From NCBI GenBank assembly GCA_963828825.1, contig CAWHGF010000007.1, positions 868,001-932,000 of the forward strand: a stretch of 64,000 nucleotides of DNA, read 5' to 3'. Shown in pieces: positions 52,642 through 61,493 of the stretch. The position numbers and the translations under genes are program-made. Position 1 is the stretch's first letter; each line of letters starts with the position of its first letter. Origin of the DNA: Bog-473 sp963828825. GTDB lineage: Bacteria; Actinomycetota; Acidimicrobiia; Acidimicrobiales; RAAP-2. Below the pieces are notes generated by a model that saw only the letters and a program-made list of their open reading frames with translations, was not told where the DNA came from and did not search any database.

Positions 52642-53855
52642 CGACCCCGGCTTCGGGTTCCTCGACGGTCGCGTGGTTCCACTGCTTCGCCGGCATCGCG
52701 GGCGACATGGCCCTGGGATCGCTCGTCGACGCGGGGGCCGACGTCGACGAGGTCCACGCGCTGCTCAATCGACTCGCCCTTCCCGGCTGGCACCTCGAGT
52801 TCGAGGACGGCATCCGCGGCGGCATTGCCTGCACGCGGGCCGTCGTCGGGGGCGACGACGTGGTGGTGCGCACCCACGGGGTCATCGCGTCCCTGATAGA
52901 GGAGGCCGCCCTGCCGGCCCGGGTCACGGCGCGGGCGCAAGCCGTCTTCCGCAAGCTGGCTTCGGTGGAATCCAGCCTGCACCGTCGGCCCATCGACCAG
53001 GTCCACTTCCACGAGGTAGGTGGGCACGATGCGATCATCGATGTCGTCGGGACGGCCGCCGCACTCGAGGTCCTCGGGGTCGACGAGGTGTGCGCCTCCG
53101 CCGTGGCAACGGGAATGGGCACGGTGCGCAGTGCACACGGCTGGCTGCCCAACCCGGCTCCGGCAACGGTCCGCCTCCTCGAAGGGATCCCGTCGTACGG
53201 ACGCGAGGTCCAGATCGAGCTCACGACGCCAACCGGCGCGGCGTTGCTCGCTGCACTGTCCACGGCGTTCGGCCCTCTCCCGGACATGACCGTCGCGGCG
53301 TCGGGTTTCGGAGGGGGCGCCGGTGAGATGGACGACCTACCGAACTGCACCCAGGTCGTGCTCGGCCGGCGCACCGGCCGGTCGCGCGTCGGTCCCGGAC
53401 TCGGGGCGCTGCTGCTCGAGACCAACCTCGACGATGTGACGGGCGAGCAACTGGGACTTGCCGTCGCGGCGGCGCTCGAGGCCGGTGCACTCGACGCCTG
53501 GGTCAGCCCGGTCACCATGAAGAAGGGCCGGCCCGGCCATGTCCTTCACGTCTTGACCGACGCCACGCTCCTCGAGACCCAGCGCGACGAGATCGAGCGG
53601 GTGACGGGAACGATGGGCGTCCGGGCCACTGCCGTGGAGCGCTGGCCCGTCGCCCGCGCGCTCGAACAGGTCACCGTCGACGGCATCATCATCCGGATGA
53701 AGGTCACCAGCGGACGGGCCAAGCCCGAGTTCGACGACGTCGCGCTGGTGGCGGCCAAGACGGGCGCCCCGCCGCACGAGATCGCCAGCCGGGCCGAGGA
53801 GGCCTGGCGCGCCGCCCGGCGACCGGCCGCGGGACCGGACGGCGAACCCGCCTGA
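52638..53855 (+). CDS. larC: Nickel insertion protein LarC
   Basis: LarC (405 aa) inserts nickel into the pincer nucleotide using CTP. It is encoded as one frame here, whereas in Lactobacillus plantarum larC1/larC2 are joined by a programmed frameshift. Motifs: HCFAGIAGDMALGSLVDAG (the usual first Asp of DCFAG is His here), IDQVHFHEVGGHDAIIDVVGTAAAL with the metal-binding histidines, LTTPTGAALLAAL, ETNLDDVTGEQLG and MKKGRPGHVLHVLT. GTG 52638 overlaps larB (GTGA); its stop overlaps the next start (TGATG). Confidence 0.93.
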   Translation: MTTPASGSSTVAWFHCFAGIAGDMALGSLVDAGADVDEVHALLNRLALPGWHLEFEDGIRGGIACTRAVVGGDDVVVRTHGVIASLIEEAALPARVTARAQAVFRKLASVESSLHRRPIDQVHFHEVGGHDAIIDVVGTAAALEVLGVDEVCASAVATGMGTVRSAHGWLPNPAPATVRLLEGIPSYGREVQIELTTPTGAALLAALSTAFGPLPDMTVAASGFGGGAGEMDDLPNCTQVVLGRRTGRSRVGPGLGALLLETNLDDVTGEQLGLAVAAALEAGALDAWVSPVTMKKGRPGHVLHVLTDATLLETQRDEIERVTGTMGVRATAVERWPVARALEQVTVDGIIIRMKVTSGRAKPEFDDVALVAAKTGAPPHEIASRAEEAWRAARRPAAGPDGEPA

Positions 53856-55225
53856 TGGCGAGCGACATGTTCCACTACGACGAGCCGATGACCGACCTCA
53901 TCCTGGCGGCGTGCCGCGAACGCCTGTCATTGGACCCGGTCGCCCTCGACTTCGGCGGCCTCGTCGAGGCGCTCGACAAGGAGCTCGACGGGCTGATGCG
54001 GCCCGAGGGCAACGATGCCGCCCACGTGTTGCAGGTGTTCATGGACAAGCTGGCCACGGCGGTCGTCTCGTGTGACAGCCCCCGCTTCTTGTCGTTCATC
54101 CCGGCCGCGCCCACCAAGGCGTCCCTACTCTTCGACATGTTCGTCTCCTGCTCGTCGCTGCACGGCACCTCCTGGCTCGAGGCCGCCGGCGTCGTCGTGG
54201 CCGAGAACCAGGCCCTCGGCGTGCTGGCTGCGCAGGCCGGCCTGCCCGAGGGCGCCGGCGGCTGCTTCGTGGCGGGAGGTTCGGCGGGCAACCTGTCGGC
54301 CCTCATGGTGGCGCGCGACACGGCGGGACACCGGCGCCGCGCCGAGGCACCGCTGCGCCCGCTCGTTGCCCTGAGCGAGGACGCGCACTCGTCGGTGGGC
54401 AAGGCGCTCCACGTGCTCGGTGTCGGCACGCTGACTGTGCCCACGCTCGACCACCGGCTGACCGGCCCTGCGCTGCGAGCCGCACTGCGCGATGATCCGC
54501 GTCGCGCTGACGTCATCGGCGTGGTCGCCACGGCCGGAACGACGAACGCCGGCATCGTGGACGACCTGGAGGGCGTCGCCGACGTGGCCGCTGAGCACTC
54601 CCTCTGGTTCCACATCGATGGTGCCTACGGCGGCGCGGCAGCGCTGTTCGCACCTTCCGTGCGGGCGCAGTTCGTCGGCTTCGAGCGGGCCGACTCGTTC
54701 ATCGTCGATCCTCACAAGTGGCTCTTCGCCCCCTTCGACTGTGCCGCGCTCCTCTACCGCCAGCCCAACCTGGCCAAGGCCGTGCATACCCAGGACGCCC
54801 AGTACCTCGAGGTGCTGCACAGCGAGAACCCCGAGGAGTGGAACCCGAGCGATTATGCGTTCCACCTCACGCGGCGGGCCCGGGGGCTCCCGCTGTGGTT
54901 CTCGTTGGCCGTCAACGGGCTCGACGCTTACCGCGACGCCGTCGAGGCGGGGCTGGCCATCGCCCAACGGGCGGCCGAACGGATCGCCGAGTCACTCCAC
55001 GTCGAGCTGGTGCGCCAGCCCGGGCTGTCCATCGTGCTGTTCCGGCGCCGAGGATGGGAGAAGCTCGACTACGACGCCTGGTCGGCCCGCCTGCTCAGCG
55101 CACAGATCGGCTTCGTCACGCCGACGACCTGGGAAGGCGAGACGGTGGCCCGCTTCGCCTTCCTCCACCCCAACACCTCGGTGGAGATGGTCGACGAGAT
55201 CCTCGGCTCAATGGCCGAGGCGTGA
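53855..55225 (+). CDS. PLP-dependent group II decarboxylase
   Basis: Pyridoxal-phosphate amino-acid decarboxylase of the aromatic-L-amino-acid/glutamate type (456 aa). The cofactor lysine is in DSFIVDPHKWLF; the PLP-contacting Asp is in WFHIDGAYGG; GGSAGNLSALMVARD and TAGTTNAGIVDDL also bind PLP. The substrate is probably an aromatic or related amino acid. ATG 53855 overlaps the larC stop, which ties it to the larBC transcript. Its 3' end overlaps the DsbA-like gene by 18 bases. Confidence 0.92.
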   Translation: MASDMFHYDEPMTDLILAACRERLSLDPVALDFGGLVEALDKELDGLMRPEGNDAAHVLQVFMDKLATAVVSCDSPRFLSFIPAAPTKASLLFDMFVSCSSLHGTSWLEAAGVVVAENQALGVLAAQAGLPEGAGGCFVAGGSAGNLSALMVARDTAGHRRRAEAPLRPLVALSEDAHSSVGKALHVLGVGTLTVPTLDHRLTGPALRAALRDDPRRADVIGVVATAGTTNAGIVDDLEGVADVAAEHSLWFHIDGAYGGAAALFAPSVRAQFVGFERADSFIVDPHKWLFAPFDCAALLYRQPNLAKAVHTQDAQYLEVLHSENPEEWNPSDYAFHLTRRARGLPLWFSLAVNGLDAYRDAVEAGLAIAQRAAERIAESLHVELVRQPGLSIVLFRRRGWEKLDYDAWSARLLSAQIGFVTPTTWEGETVARFAFLHPNTSVEMVDEILGSMAEA

Positions 55226-55849
55226 CCAGGCGCGTCGCAGCACGATCCCCAGCGTCTCGACGTCCTGCGCGCCGGGAATGGGCCAGGCGCCGTCAATGAG
55301 GAAGTAGGGCACCCCAGTCACGTCGAGCTCCTCGGCGGCGGCCTCGTCGCCACGCACCTCGGTCGTGTAGGCCGTGCCGGCGAGGACCTTCTCCGTGATG
55401 TGCTCGGGCAGACCCGCCGAACCCGCGACGTCCCGCAGGACACGGTGATCGGAGAGCTGGCGCCCCTCGCCGAAGTGGGCGGCGAACAGACGCCGTACCA
55501 ACGCCCCCTCCCACTCGGTCCCGCGCGCCGCCTGAGAGAGCCGGTGGGCGTCGAAGGTGCTGCCCAGCCGGACCCGCTCGAAGTCGAAAGTGAAGCCCAC
55601 CTCCTTCCCGAGCGCGGCCAGCTGCGCGTGTCCGGCGCGCACCTGCTCGGGGCGCAGGCCGTACTTCCGCGCCACGGCCTCTTCCGCGGTGCCGACGCTC
55701 CGGGCGGCGGCATGCCGGTTCAGCTCGAAGGCGCGGTGAGCCACCGTGACGGCACCGCCGTGCTCGAAACCGCCCAGGGCGACGTCGAGGCGGGCCAGGC
55801 CCAGAGCGCACCAGGGGCACGCGAAGTCGGACCAGACATCGATCTGCAT
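55208..55849 (-). CDS. DsbA-family thioredoxin-like oxidoreductase (FrnE-like)
   Basis: Cytoplasmic DsbA-fold protein of 213 aa (no signal peptide) with the redox motif CPWC at residues 11-14, helical insertion and cis-proline segment TGVPYFLID. FrnE-like proteins are disulfide isomerases or act in stress and polyketide pathways. The start ATG 55849 has a -10 TAGGGT 9 bases upstream. Convergent overlap of 18 bases with the decarboxylase gene. Confidence 0.9.
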   Translation of the reverse strand: MQIDVWSDFACPWCALGLARLDVALGGFEHGGAVTVAHRAFELNRHAAARSVGTAEEAVARKYGLRPEQVRAGHAQLAALGKEVGFTFDFERVRLGSTFDAHRLSQAARGTEWEGALVRRLFAAHFGEGRQLSDHRVLRDVAGSAGLPEHITEKVLAGTAYTTEVRGDEAAAEELDVTGVPYFLIDGAWPIPGAQDVETLGIVLRRAWSRLGH

Positions 55850-55858
55850 GCACCGGCC

Positions 55859-55864
55859 ACCCTA
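55859..55864 (-). promoter_or_regulatory. -10 element TAGGGT, leaderless start
   Basis: Minus-strand TAGGGT (55864 to 55859), 9 bases from ATG 55849. Confidence 0.4.
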
Positions 55865-55956
55865 GGGTGCGGAGGACGGGCCCCTGCGCCCAGTCCTGCG
55901 TCGGCCAGCCCTCGGCTGCGGCATGAGCGTCCATTTGGTGGCAGGTCGACGCGACG

Positions 55957-57072
55957 TCAGGCCGACGCGACGGCCGCTTCGAGGAGAGCCCCCGCCGCCA
56001 GCAGCCGCTCCTCGCTGTCGGCCGGACCGACCAGCTGCATGCTGGCGGGCAGGGGTCCGGTCGTCGGTACCGGAAGCGAGAGCGCGGGTACCCCGGCCAG
56101 GTTGACCGGAAGGGTGCAGCGCGAGACCAGGAGGTCGTCACCGTCCTCCAGACGCGGCGGGAAGATGCTCAGCGTGGGGGTGACGAGGAGATCGACCTCG
56201 GTGAAGATCCGCTCCATCGTCTCCTTCCAGGTGCGCTGGACCTGCCATGCCGCACCCACGATGTCCTCGGGGAACGAGCCCCCGAGCTCCAATCGGGCGC
56301 GCACGCCGGGGCTGATCCCCTCGGGGTCCTCCGCCACCAGCGTCGCGTCGGACTGCCACGCCTCGACCACCAGCAGGAGGCCCGCCTGCATGGTGGCGTC
56401 GTCCCATCCGGGGACCGCCAGGTCACGGCATTCCCACCCCACGAGGTCGAGCGCCCGGTCGAGCGCCAGGGTGATGGCAGGATCCGCCTCCGTGAGCAGT
56501 CGACCCACGGCCAGGTCGGCCCCACCCACGTCGCCAACCGTGAAGCCCGGCTCGAGCAACTGCATCCCGGTGACCAGGCCGGCCACCGTGCGGGCCATCG
56601 GGCCGATGGTGTCGAAGCTGGGCGCGAGCGGCCAGACCCCGTCGAGCGGGATGCGGCCCCACGTGGTCTTGAGCCCGGCCGTGCCGCAACAGGCGGCAGG
56701 AATCCGCACCGAGCCGCCGGTGTCGCTGCCGTACGCCACGTCCGCCTCGCCAGTGGCCACCGCGACGGCAGAGCCGCTGGAGGAGCCGCCCGGGACGCGG
56801 GTGGGGTCGAGCGGGTTCACCGGGGTCCCGTACCACTGGTTCACGCCGGTGACGCCGAGGGCCAACTCGTGCAGGTTGGTGCGGCCGACGATCCGGGCCC
56901 CCGCCGCACGGGCACCGGCAAGGCAGGCGGCGTCCTGGGCCGCCGGTAGGGCTCGGGACGCCACGGCACGGCAACCCGCCGTCGTCTGCTCCCCCGCCAT
57001 GTCGATGAGGTCCTTGACGGCCAGTCGGACTCCGGATCCAGACGTCTCGTAGCGGGTGATGAAGGTGGTCAT
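55957..57072 (-). CDS. Amidase signature family enzyme
   Basis: Amidase of 371 aa with the Ser-cisSer-Lys triad: K20 in LAVKDLIDMAG, cis-Ser in PGGSSSGSAVAVATGEAD and the nucleophile in YGSDTGGSVRIPAACCGTAGLK. The N-terminus begins directly before the lysine strand, shorter than in GatA, which points to a stand-alone amidase. Substrate unknown. It is followed by a lipoprotein gene 41 bases downstream coding on the same strand. Confidence 0.9.
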   Translation of the reverse strand: MTTFITRYETSGSGVRLAVKDLIDMAGEQTTAGCRAVASRALPAAQDAACLAGARAAGARIVGRTNLHELALGVTGVNQWYGTPVNPLDPTRVPGGSSSGSAVAVATGEADVAYGSDTGGSVRIPAACCGTAGLKTTWGRIPLDGVWPLAPSFDTIGPMARTVAGLVTGMQLLEPGFTVGDVGGADLAVGRLLTEADPAITLALDRALDLVGWECRDLAVPGWDDATMQAGLLLVVEAWQSDATLVAEDPEGISPGVRARLELGGSFPEDIVGAAWQVQRTWKETMERIFTEVDLLVTPTLSIFPPRLEDGDDLLVSRCTLPVNLAGVPALSLPVPTTGPLPASMQLVGPADSEERLLAAGALLEAAVASA

Positions 57073-57112
57073 CCCCTCATTGTGTCCGGATGCCGCAGGG
57101 ACCGGTCGGGTG

Positions 57113-57826
57113 CTACGTCGTGGACGTCGTCACGGTGGCTCCCGGCGGCAGCTGGAACAGCGACGGCTCGGGAGATGACGAGAAGTTCGTGATCTGGAAG
57201 CTCGTCGAGTCGGATGCCACCTCGACATAGCCGAGGATCCCCTGAGACGTAGTGCAGATGGTGCTGGTGCCCGGCACGCCTCGGGCGACCAGGTCCACAC
57301 AGTTCATGTCGAAGCCGTTGAGCGACATCGTCGAGGACGTGACCTTGTCGCCGGCCAATCCGGCCACCAGCGAGACTCCCTTGAGGAATGAGATCCAGTG
57401 CGACGGAGTGTAGACGTCGAAGATCTTGTTCTCGGTGGTGGCATCGGCCTCGCCCAGCTTCTGGCACGACCACGCGGCACCCGATCCGCTCTGGCTGCAC
57501 GCGTACTCGCCGGATGCGTTCACGATCACCTGCGTGTTGGACGCGCTCGATCCCGTCTGGGTCTGGTGGAAGGCAAGACCGCCACTGGACGGGTCGACGG
57601 CGTAGACGACCGTTGCGGGCGAGCTCCCCGTCGTCGTGTAGGTGGCCTGGAACGGTGTGTCCTTGGTGGACTGGAGGTTCTGGGTGAACGAGTCGATGGT
57701 CGCCTTGTTGCCCTCGACGGTGTGCACCGCCTGCCTGACCTTGTTCACGACGCTGCAGCCGGTGGCCAACGCGCCGACGGCCACCAGCGACGCCATGACG
57801 ATCCCGGTGCGGCTTGGCTGCGACAT
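57113..57826 (-). CDS. Predicted lipoprotein
   Basis: Lipid-anchored exported protein of 237 aa. The signal peptide ends in the lipobox ALATGCSVV (ATGC). The mature part has heptad-like VNKVRQAVHTVEGNKATIDSFTQNLQS, then a beta-rich domain with CSQSGSGAAWSCQK and two more cysteines, ending FQLPPGATVTT, reminiscent of LolA/LppX-type lipid-binding lipoproteins, though not certain. ATG 57826 has GGAGGAGG upstream. It lies downstream of an efflux pump on the same strand. Confidence 0.82.
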   Translation of the reverse strand: MSQPSRTGIVMASLVAVGALATGCSVVNKVRQAVHTVEGNKATIDSFTQNLQSTKDTPFQATYTTTGSSPATVVYAVDPSSGGLAFHQTQTGSSASNTQVIVNASGEYACSQSGSGAAWSCQKLGEADATTENKIFDVYTPSHWISFLKGVSLVAGLAGDKVTSSTMSLNGFDMNCVDLVARGVPGTSTICTTSQGILGYVEVASDSTSFQITNFSSSPEPSLFQLPPGATVTTSTT

Positions 57827-57930
57827 GCCTGCCTCCTCCAGAAAGAGCCCAGGACTGGACGGATCCGCCGGCGCGAGGTTACGGCAGGCCGGACGCCGAA
57901 CCGCGGCAACGAGCCCCGGCGCCGCGGAGG

Positions 57931-59472
57931 TCAGCCTCCGGCGGCGGACGTCGGAACGGCGCCGTCCTCGACCGGCGCCAGCTCCTGGCGGCCCCGTCGC
58001 AGCCCGAACAGGGCGACGAGGCCGGCGAAAGCCATGATGCCGCACATGACGTAGAGCACCCCCTGCGTCGCGTGGGCGAAGTCGAGCGAGACGAAGTGCG
58101 GGATGGACGTCACCGATCCATGGCCTTGCTGTGACTGCGTGATGCGGTTGGCCTCCGCGGCGGCGTTCGGATCGCCCATCGCTTTTAGCGACGTCGTCAG
58201 GTGCGAGCGGTAGATGGTCAGCAGGATGGTGCCGAGCGCCGCCAGACCCAGGCTGGCACCGAAGTTGCGGATGGTCTGCGTGATGCCCGTAGCCTCGCCG
58301 TAGGAGAGGTTCCCCGCCCGGTTCACCGCGTCGGTGTTCGCCGGGCCGAGCATCATGCCCATCCCGGCCCCGGCCACGATGACCCAGATCTCCTGATGGC
58401 TGAAGCTCAGGACCGTCGCCTTGGAGGCCCAGAACCCGAAGCCGACCGCGGCGATGGCACAGCCGATGACGACAGCCCGCTTGGCCCCCTCCCGGTCGAG
58501 CAGGCGGCCGCCGATCTGCGCGGCGATGACGAAGCCAATGAAGAAGTAGAGCAGGAAGAGACCCGCCTCCGACGCCGACTTGTGCAGCGCGATCTGGGCG
58601 TACTCGCTGGCAAAGAAGAAGACGGGAATGAAGGCCATCATGGCGATCAGCAGCACCACGTTCTCGACCGTGAAGGCCCGGATGCGGAAGATGGCGACCT
58701 GAATCAACGGTGATTCCGTGCGGAGCTCGGCCAGGACGAAGACGACCAGAATGAGGATCCCGCCAATGATGCAGATCCACGTCCACGGATCGGTCCAGCC
58801 CCAGGGCACGGACTGCTGCAGGCCGAAGATGCTGAGCCCGATGCCGGCGGCGATGAGCACGGCCCCCCGGTAGTCGATCGGGGCCCGCTTGAACTGGGTC
58901 TTCGGCTTCGACACGGCGATGAGGGCCAGAGCGATGAGGGCGACGGGGATGTTCACCCAGAAGATGGCCCGCCACGTCCACTGCGTCAGGTAGCCGCCCA
59001 GGATCGGCCCGATCGCCGTCAGCCCCCCGGCAATCCCGAAGAACAGAGCGAGCGCCTTGCCGCGCTCGCGCAGGGGGAACACGTTGACGACGATGGCCAG
59101 GGCGGCCGGGAACATCAGGGCACCGCCCGCGCCCTGGATCACCCGGAACGTGACGATCCATCCTTCGGCACTCGACCCGGTGGGGGTCAGGCCGCACATG
59201 GTCGACGCGACGACAAAGACGATGACGCCGATCACGCACATCTTGGTGTGGCCGAAGATGTCCGAGAGCCGCCCGCCCAGGGCGAACAACGCGGCCAGGG
59301 CGATCAGGTAGCCGTTCACCACCCACTGCACCCCGGTCGAGGTGAGACCGAGCTCGCGCTGGATGTTCGGCACCGCGATGGAGACGATCGTCTGGTCGAT
59401 GAACGTCATGGAGACCGCGAAGATCATGGCGGCCAGCACCCAATTGCGCCCCTGCAGACTGGACCCGTTCAT
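57931..59472 (-). CDS. DHA2-family MFS efflux transporter (14 TMS)
   Basis: Drug:proton antiporter of 513 aa and about 14 membrane segments. It has FIDQTIVSIAVPNIQRELG in segment 1, motif A GGRLSDIFGHTKM, RVIQGAGGALMFPAALAIV, and the segment-5 motif GIAGGLTAIGPILGGYLTQ. GGAGGG lies 4 bases before ATG 59472. A GACCC/GGGTC palindrome 29-42 bases upstream may be its operator. The lipoprotein gene follows after 104 bases. Confidence 0.92.
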   Translation of the reverse strand: MNGSSLQGRNWVLAAMIFAVSMTFIDQTIVSIAVPNIQRELGLTSTGVQWVVNGYLIALAALFALGGRLSDIFGHTKMCVIGVIVFVVASTMCGLTPTGSSAEGWIVTFRVIQGAGGALMFPAALAIVVNVFPLRERGKALALFFGIAGGLTAIGPILGGYLTQWTWRAIFWVNIPVALIALALIAVSKPKTQFKRAPIDYRGAVLIAAGIGLSIFGLQQSVPWGWTDPWTWICIIGGILILVVFVLAELRTESPLIQVAIFRIRAFTVENVVLLIAMMAFIPVFFFASEYAQIALHKSASEAGLFLLYFFIGFVIAAQIGGRLLDREGAKRAVVIGCAIAAVGFGFWASKATVLSFSHQEIWVIVAGAGMGMMLGPANTDAVNRAGNLSYGEATGITQTIRNFGASLGLAALGTILLTIYRSHLTTSLKAMGDPNAAAEANRITQSQQGHGSVTSIPHFVSLDFAHATQGVLYVMCGIMAFAGLVALFGLRRGRQELAPVEDGAVPTSAAGG

Positions 59473-59500
59473 TGCACCCTCCCTGTGCGTTTCCCGCATT

Positions 59501-59514
59501 GACCCTAACGGGTC
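59501..59514. promoter_or_regulatory. Palindrome GACCC-TAAC-GGGTC
   Basis: Perfect 5-bp inverted repeat in the divergent region between the efflux gene and the surface protein. A second one, GACCG-GG-CGGTC, is at 59567-59578. Candidate repressor sites. Confidence 0.4.
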
Positions 59515-59626
59515 GGTCGCGGCGGGCCCGGTGTAGGGCATCAGGGTGGAGAGCCCGCCCTGCTCTGACCGGGCGGTCGCGTGCGCTGCGTCGGCTCGGG
59601 TACGGTCGCGCTGGGAGGGGGCGCCA

Positions 59627-61384
59627 GTGGGGCGACGTACGACAGCGGTGCCGGTCGTATTCCTAGCGACCGCGATGCTCTGGCTGGGTCTCACCATCAG
59701 CGTGGCGCCCGCTGTCGCATCGGCCGGTACGCCGCTGCCCGGCGCGCCCAACTGCCCGATGTTCCCGGCGGACAATGTCTGGAACACGCCCATCGCGGGG
59801 TTGCCGGTCAACCCCAACAGTGCCGCCTGGTTGGCCAGCATGGACGCCGGCACGACGAACCTCCATCCGGACTTCGGGCCGTCGGGCGACCCCTCCAATC
59901 CCTACGGCATCCCCTACACCGTGGTGTCGCCGTCACAGCCGGAGGTGCCCATCACCTTCCAGTACGCCGACCAGAGCGATCCCGGGCCCTATCCGTTCAG
60001 TGCCAGCACTCCCATTGAGGGTGGCCAACAGTCCACGGGCGACCGCCACGCCATCATGGTCAACCCGACGACCTGCACCCTCTACGAGCTCTATGACGCG
60101 CAGTACAGCCCGTCGGGTTCGACCGCCGGCTCGGGTGCGATCTGGAACCTCAACTCGAATGCCTTGCGCCCGGCGGGATGGACGTCGGCCGACGCGGCCG
60201 GCCTCCCGATCCTCCCGGGGCTCGTGCGCTACGACGAGGTCCAGTCGGGCGTCATCACCCACGCCATCCGGATGACGGCCGAGGCGACGGACACGTCGTA
60301 CCTGTGGCCGGCCCGCCACCAGGCGGGGACGTCGTCCGACCCGAACCTCCCGCCCATGGGAGCCCGCTTCCGCCTCAAGGCCGACTACGACATCGCGGGG
60401 TACTCCCCCCAGGCCCAGGTGGTGCTGCGCGCCATGCAGCAATACGGGCTCATCCTGGCCGACAACGGCTCCAACTGGTACTTCGGGGGGACGGCGGACG
60501 ACAACTGGCCGAGTGCCCTCGTCAACGAGCTGAAGTCGGTGCCCGCCAGCGCGTTCGAGGCGGTCGACGAGTCGGGCCTGATGATCGACCCCAACTCGGG
60601 CCAGGCCCGGCAGCTCGGCGTCCCCGTCAACTGCGGATCAGACCCGGGGTATCGCATGGTGGCCGCGGACGGCGGTGTCTTCTCCTTCTGCCAGCCCTAC
60701 TACGGCTCAATGGGCGGCCAGCACCTCAACGCGCCCATGGTAGGCACGGCCGAGACCCCCGGCGGCGGGGGCTACTGGGAGGTGGGCTCCGACGGCGGCA
60801 TCTTCAGCTTCGGCAACGCCGCCTTCTACGGCTCGACCGGGTCCATCCGCCTCAACAAGCCCATCGTGGGCATGACCGCCACGCCCGACGGCGGGGGATA
60901 CTGGCTGGTCGCCTCCGACGGGGGGATCTTCAACTACGGCGATGCCGGCTTCTACGGCTCAGCGGGGTCCATCCACCTCGACAAGCCCATCGTCGGCATG
61001 GCAGCCACCCCCGACGGCGGTGGCTACTGGCTCGTCGCCTCGGACGGGGGCATCTTCAGCTACGGCGATGCCGTCTTCTACGGCTCGCGCGGCGGTCAGC
61101 AGCTCAACAAGCCCATCGTCGGTATGGCCTCGAGTGCGTCGGGCCACGGCTACTGGCTCGTCGCGTCGGACGGGGGCATCTTCAGCTACGGCGATGCCGG
61201 CTTTGACGGCTCGGCCGGCTCCATCGTGCTCGACAAGCCCATCGTCGGGATGCGGAGCACGCCCGGTGGCGGGGGCTATTGGCTCGTCGCCTCCGACGGG
61301 GGCATCTTCAGCTACGGCGATGCCGTCTTCAACGGCTCGATGGGAGGCCTCGCGCTCGACGCGCCGATCGTCGCCGTGGGGTGA
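59627..61384 (+). CDS. Secreted surface protein with six GDA-FYGS repeats
   Basis: Exported protein of 585 aa. From GTG 59627 (GGGAGGGGG upstream, -10 TACGGT at 59601) it has a signal peptide (VVFLATAMLWLGLTISVAPAVASA), an N-terminal domain of about 300 residues with NCPMFPADNVWNTPIAGLPV, IRMTAEATDTSYLWPARHQAG and DNGSNWYFGGTADDNW, then six repeats of about 42 residues (GYWLVASDGGIFSYGDAVFYGS, linker, KPIVGM). The repeats look like beta-propeller blades. No anchor motif or membrane helix ends it. Function unknown; likely a structural or binding surface protein. A decayed relative lies at 29374-29613. Confidence 0.82.
   Translation: MGRRTTAVPVVFLATAMLWLGLTISVAPAVASAGTPLPGAPNCPMFPADNVWNTPIAGLPVNPNSAAWLASMDAGTTNLHPDFGPSGDPSNPYGIPYTVVSPSQPEVPITFQYADQSDPGPYPFSASTPIEGGQQSTGDRHAIMVNPTTCTLYELYDAQYSPSGSTAGSGAIWNLNSNALRPAGWTSADAAGLPILPGLVRYDEVQSGVITHAIRMTAEATDTSYLWPARHQAGTSSDPNLPPMGARFRLKADYDIAGYSPQAQVVLRAMQQYGLILADNGSNWYFGGTADDNWPSALVNELKSVPASAFEAVDESGLMIDPNSGQARQLGVPVNCGSDPGYRMVAADGGVFSFCQPYYGSMGGQHLNAPMVGTAETPGGGGYWEVGSDGGIFSFGNAAFYGSTGSIRLNKPIVGMTATPDGGGYWLVASDGGIFNYGDAGFYGSAGSIHLDKPIVGMAATPDGGGYWLVASDGGIFSYGDAVFYGSRGGQQLNKPIVGMASSASGHGYWLVASDGGIFSYGDAGFDGSAGSIVLDKPIVGMRSTPGGGGYWLVASDGGIFSYGDAVFNGSMGGLALDAPIVAVG
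60647..61381 (+). repeat. Six tandem 126-bp coding repeats
   Basis: Repeat lengths in residues are 41, 42, 42, 42, 42 and 36. The inner four are most alike at DNA level (GACGGGGGCATCTTCAGCTA recurs), suggesting recent expansion. Confidence 0.9.
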
Positions 61385-61493
61385 CGCTCGGGAAGTCTGT
61401 CAGCGACCAGCCTCGTCGAGTGCTCTCCTGCAGACGTTCGTGTCGACCGGCACACGAGGAGCGTTCCACGCGGGCCAACTGTCTTGCGTGCCG

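Noticed and set aside
52638..53855. Programmed frameshift in larC as in Lactobacillus
   Set aside because: The gene is one continuous frame with all motifs, so no recoding is needed.
57113..59443. 776-codon minus-strand frame
   Set aside because: Its first two-thirds is an out-of-frame reading of the efflux gene, and only its end is the real lipoprotein gene.
60647..61381. Regular repeats that could suggest a non-coding array
   Set aside because: They encode 42-residue protein units in one open frame.
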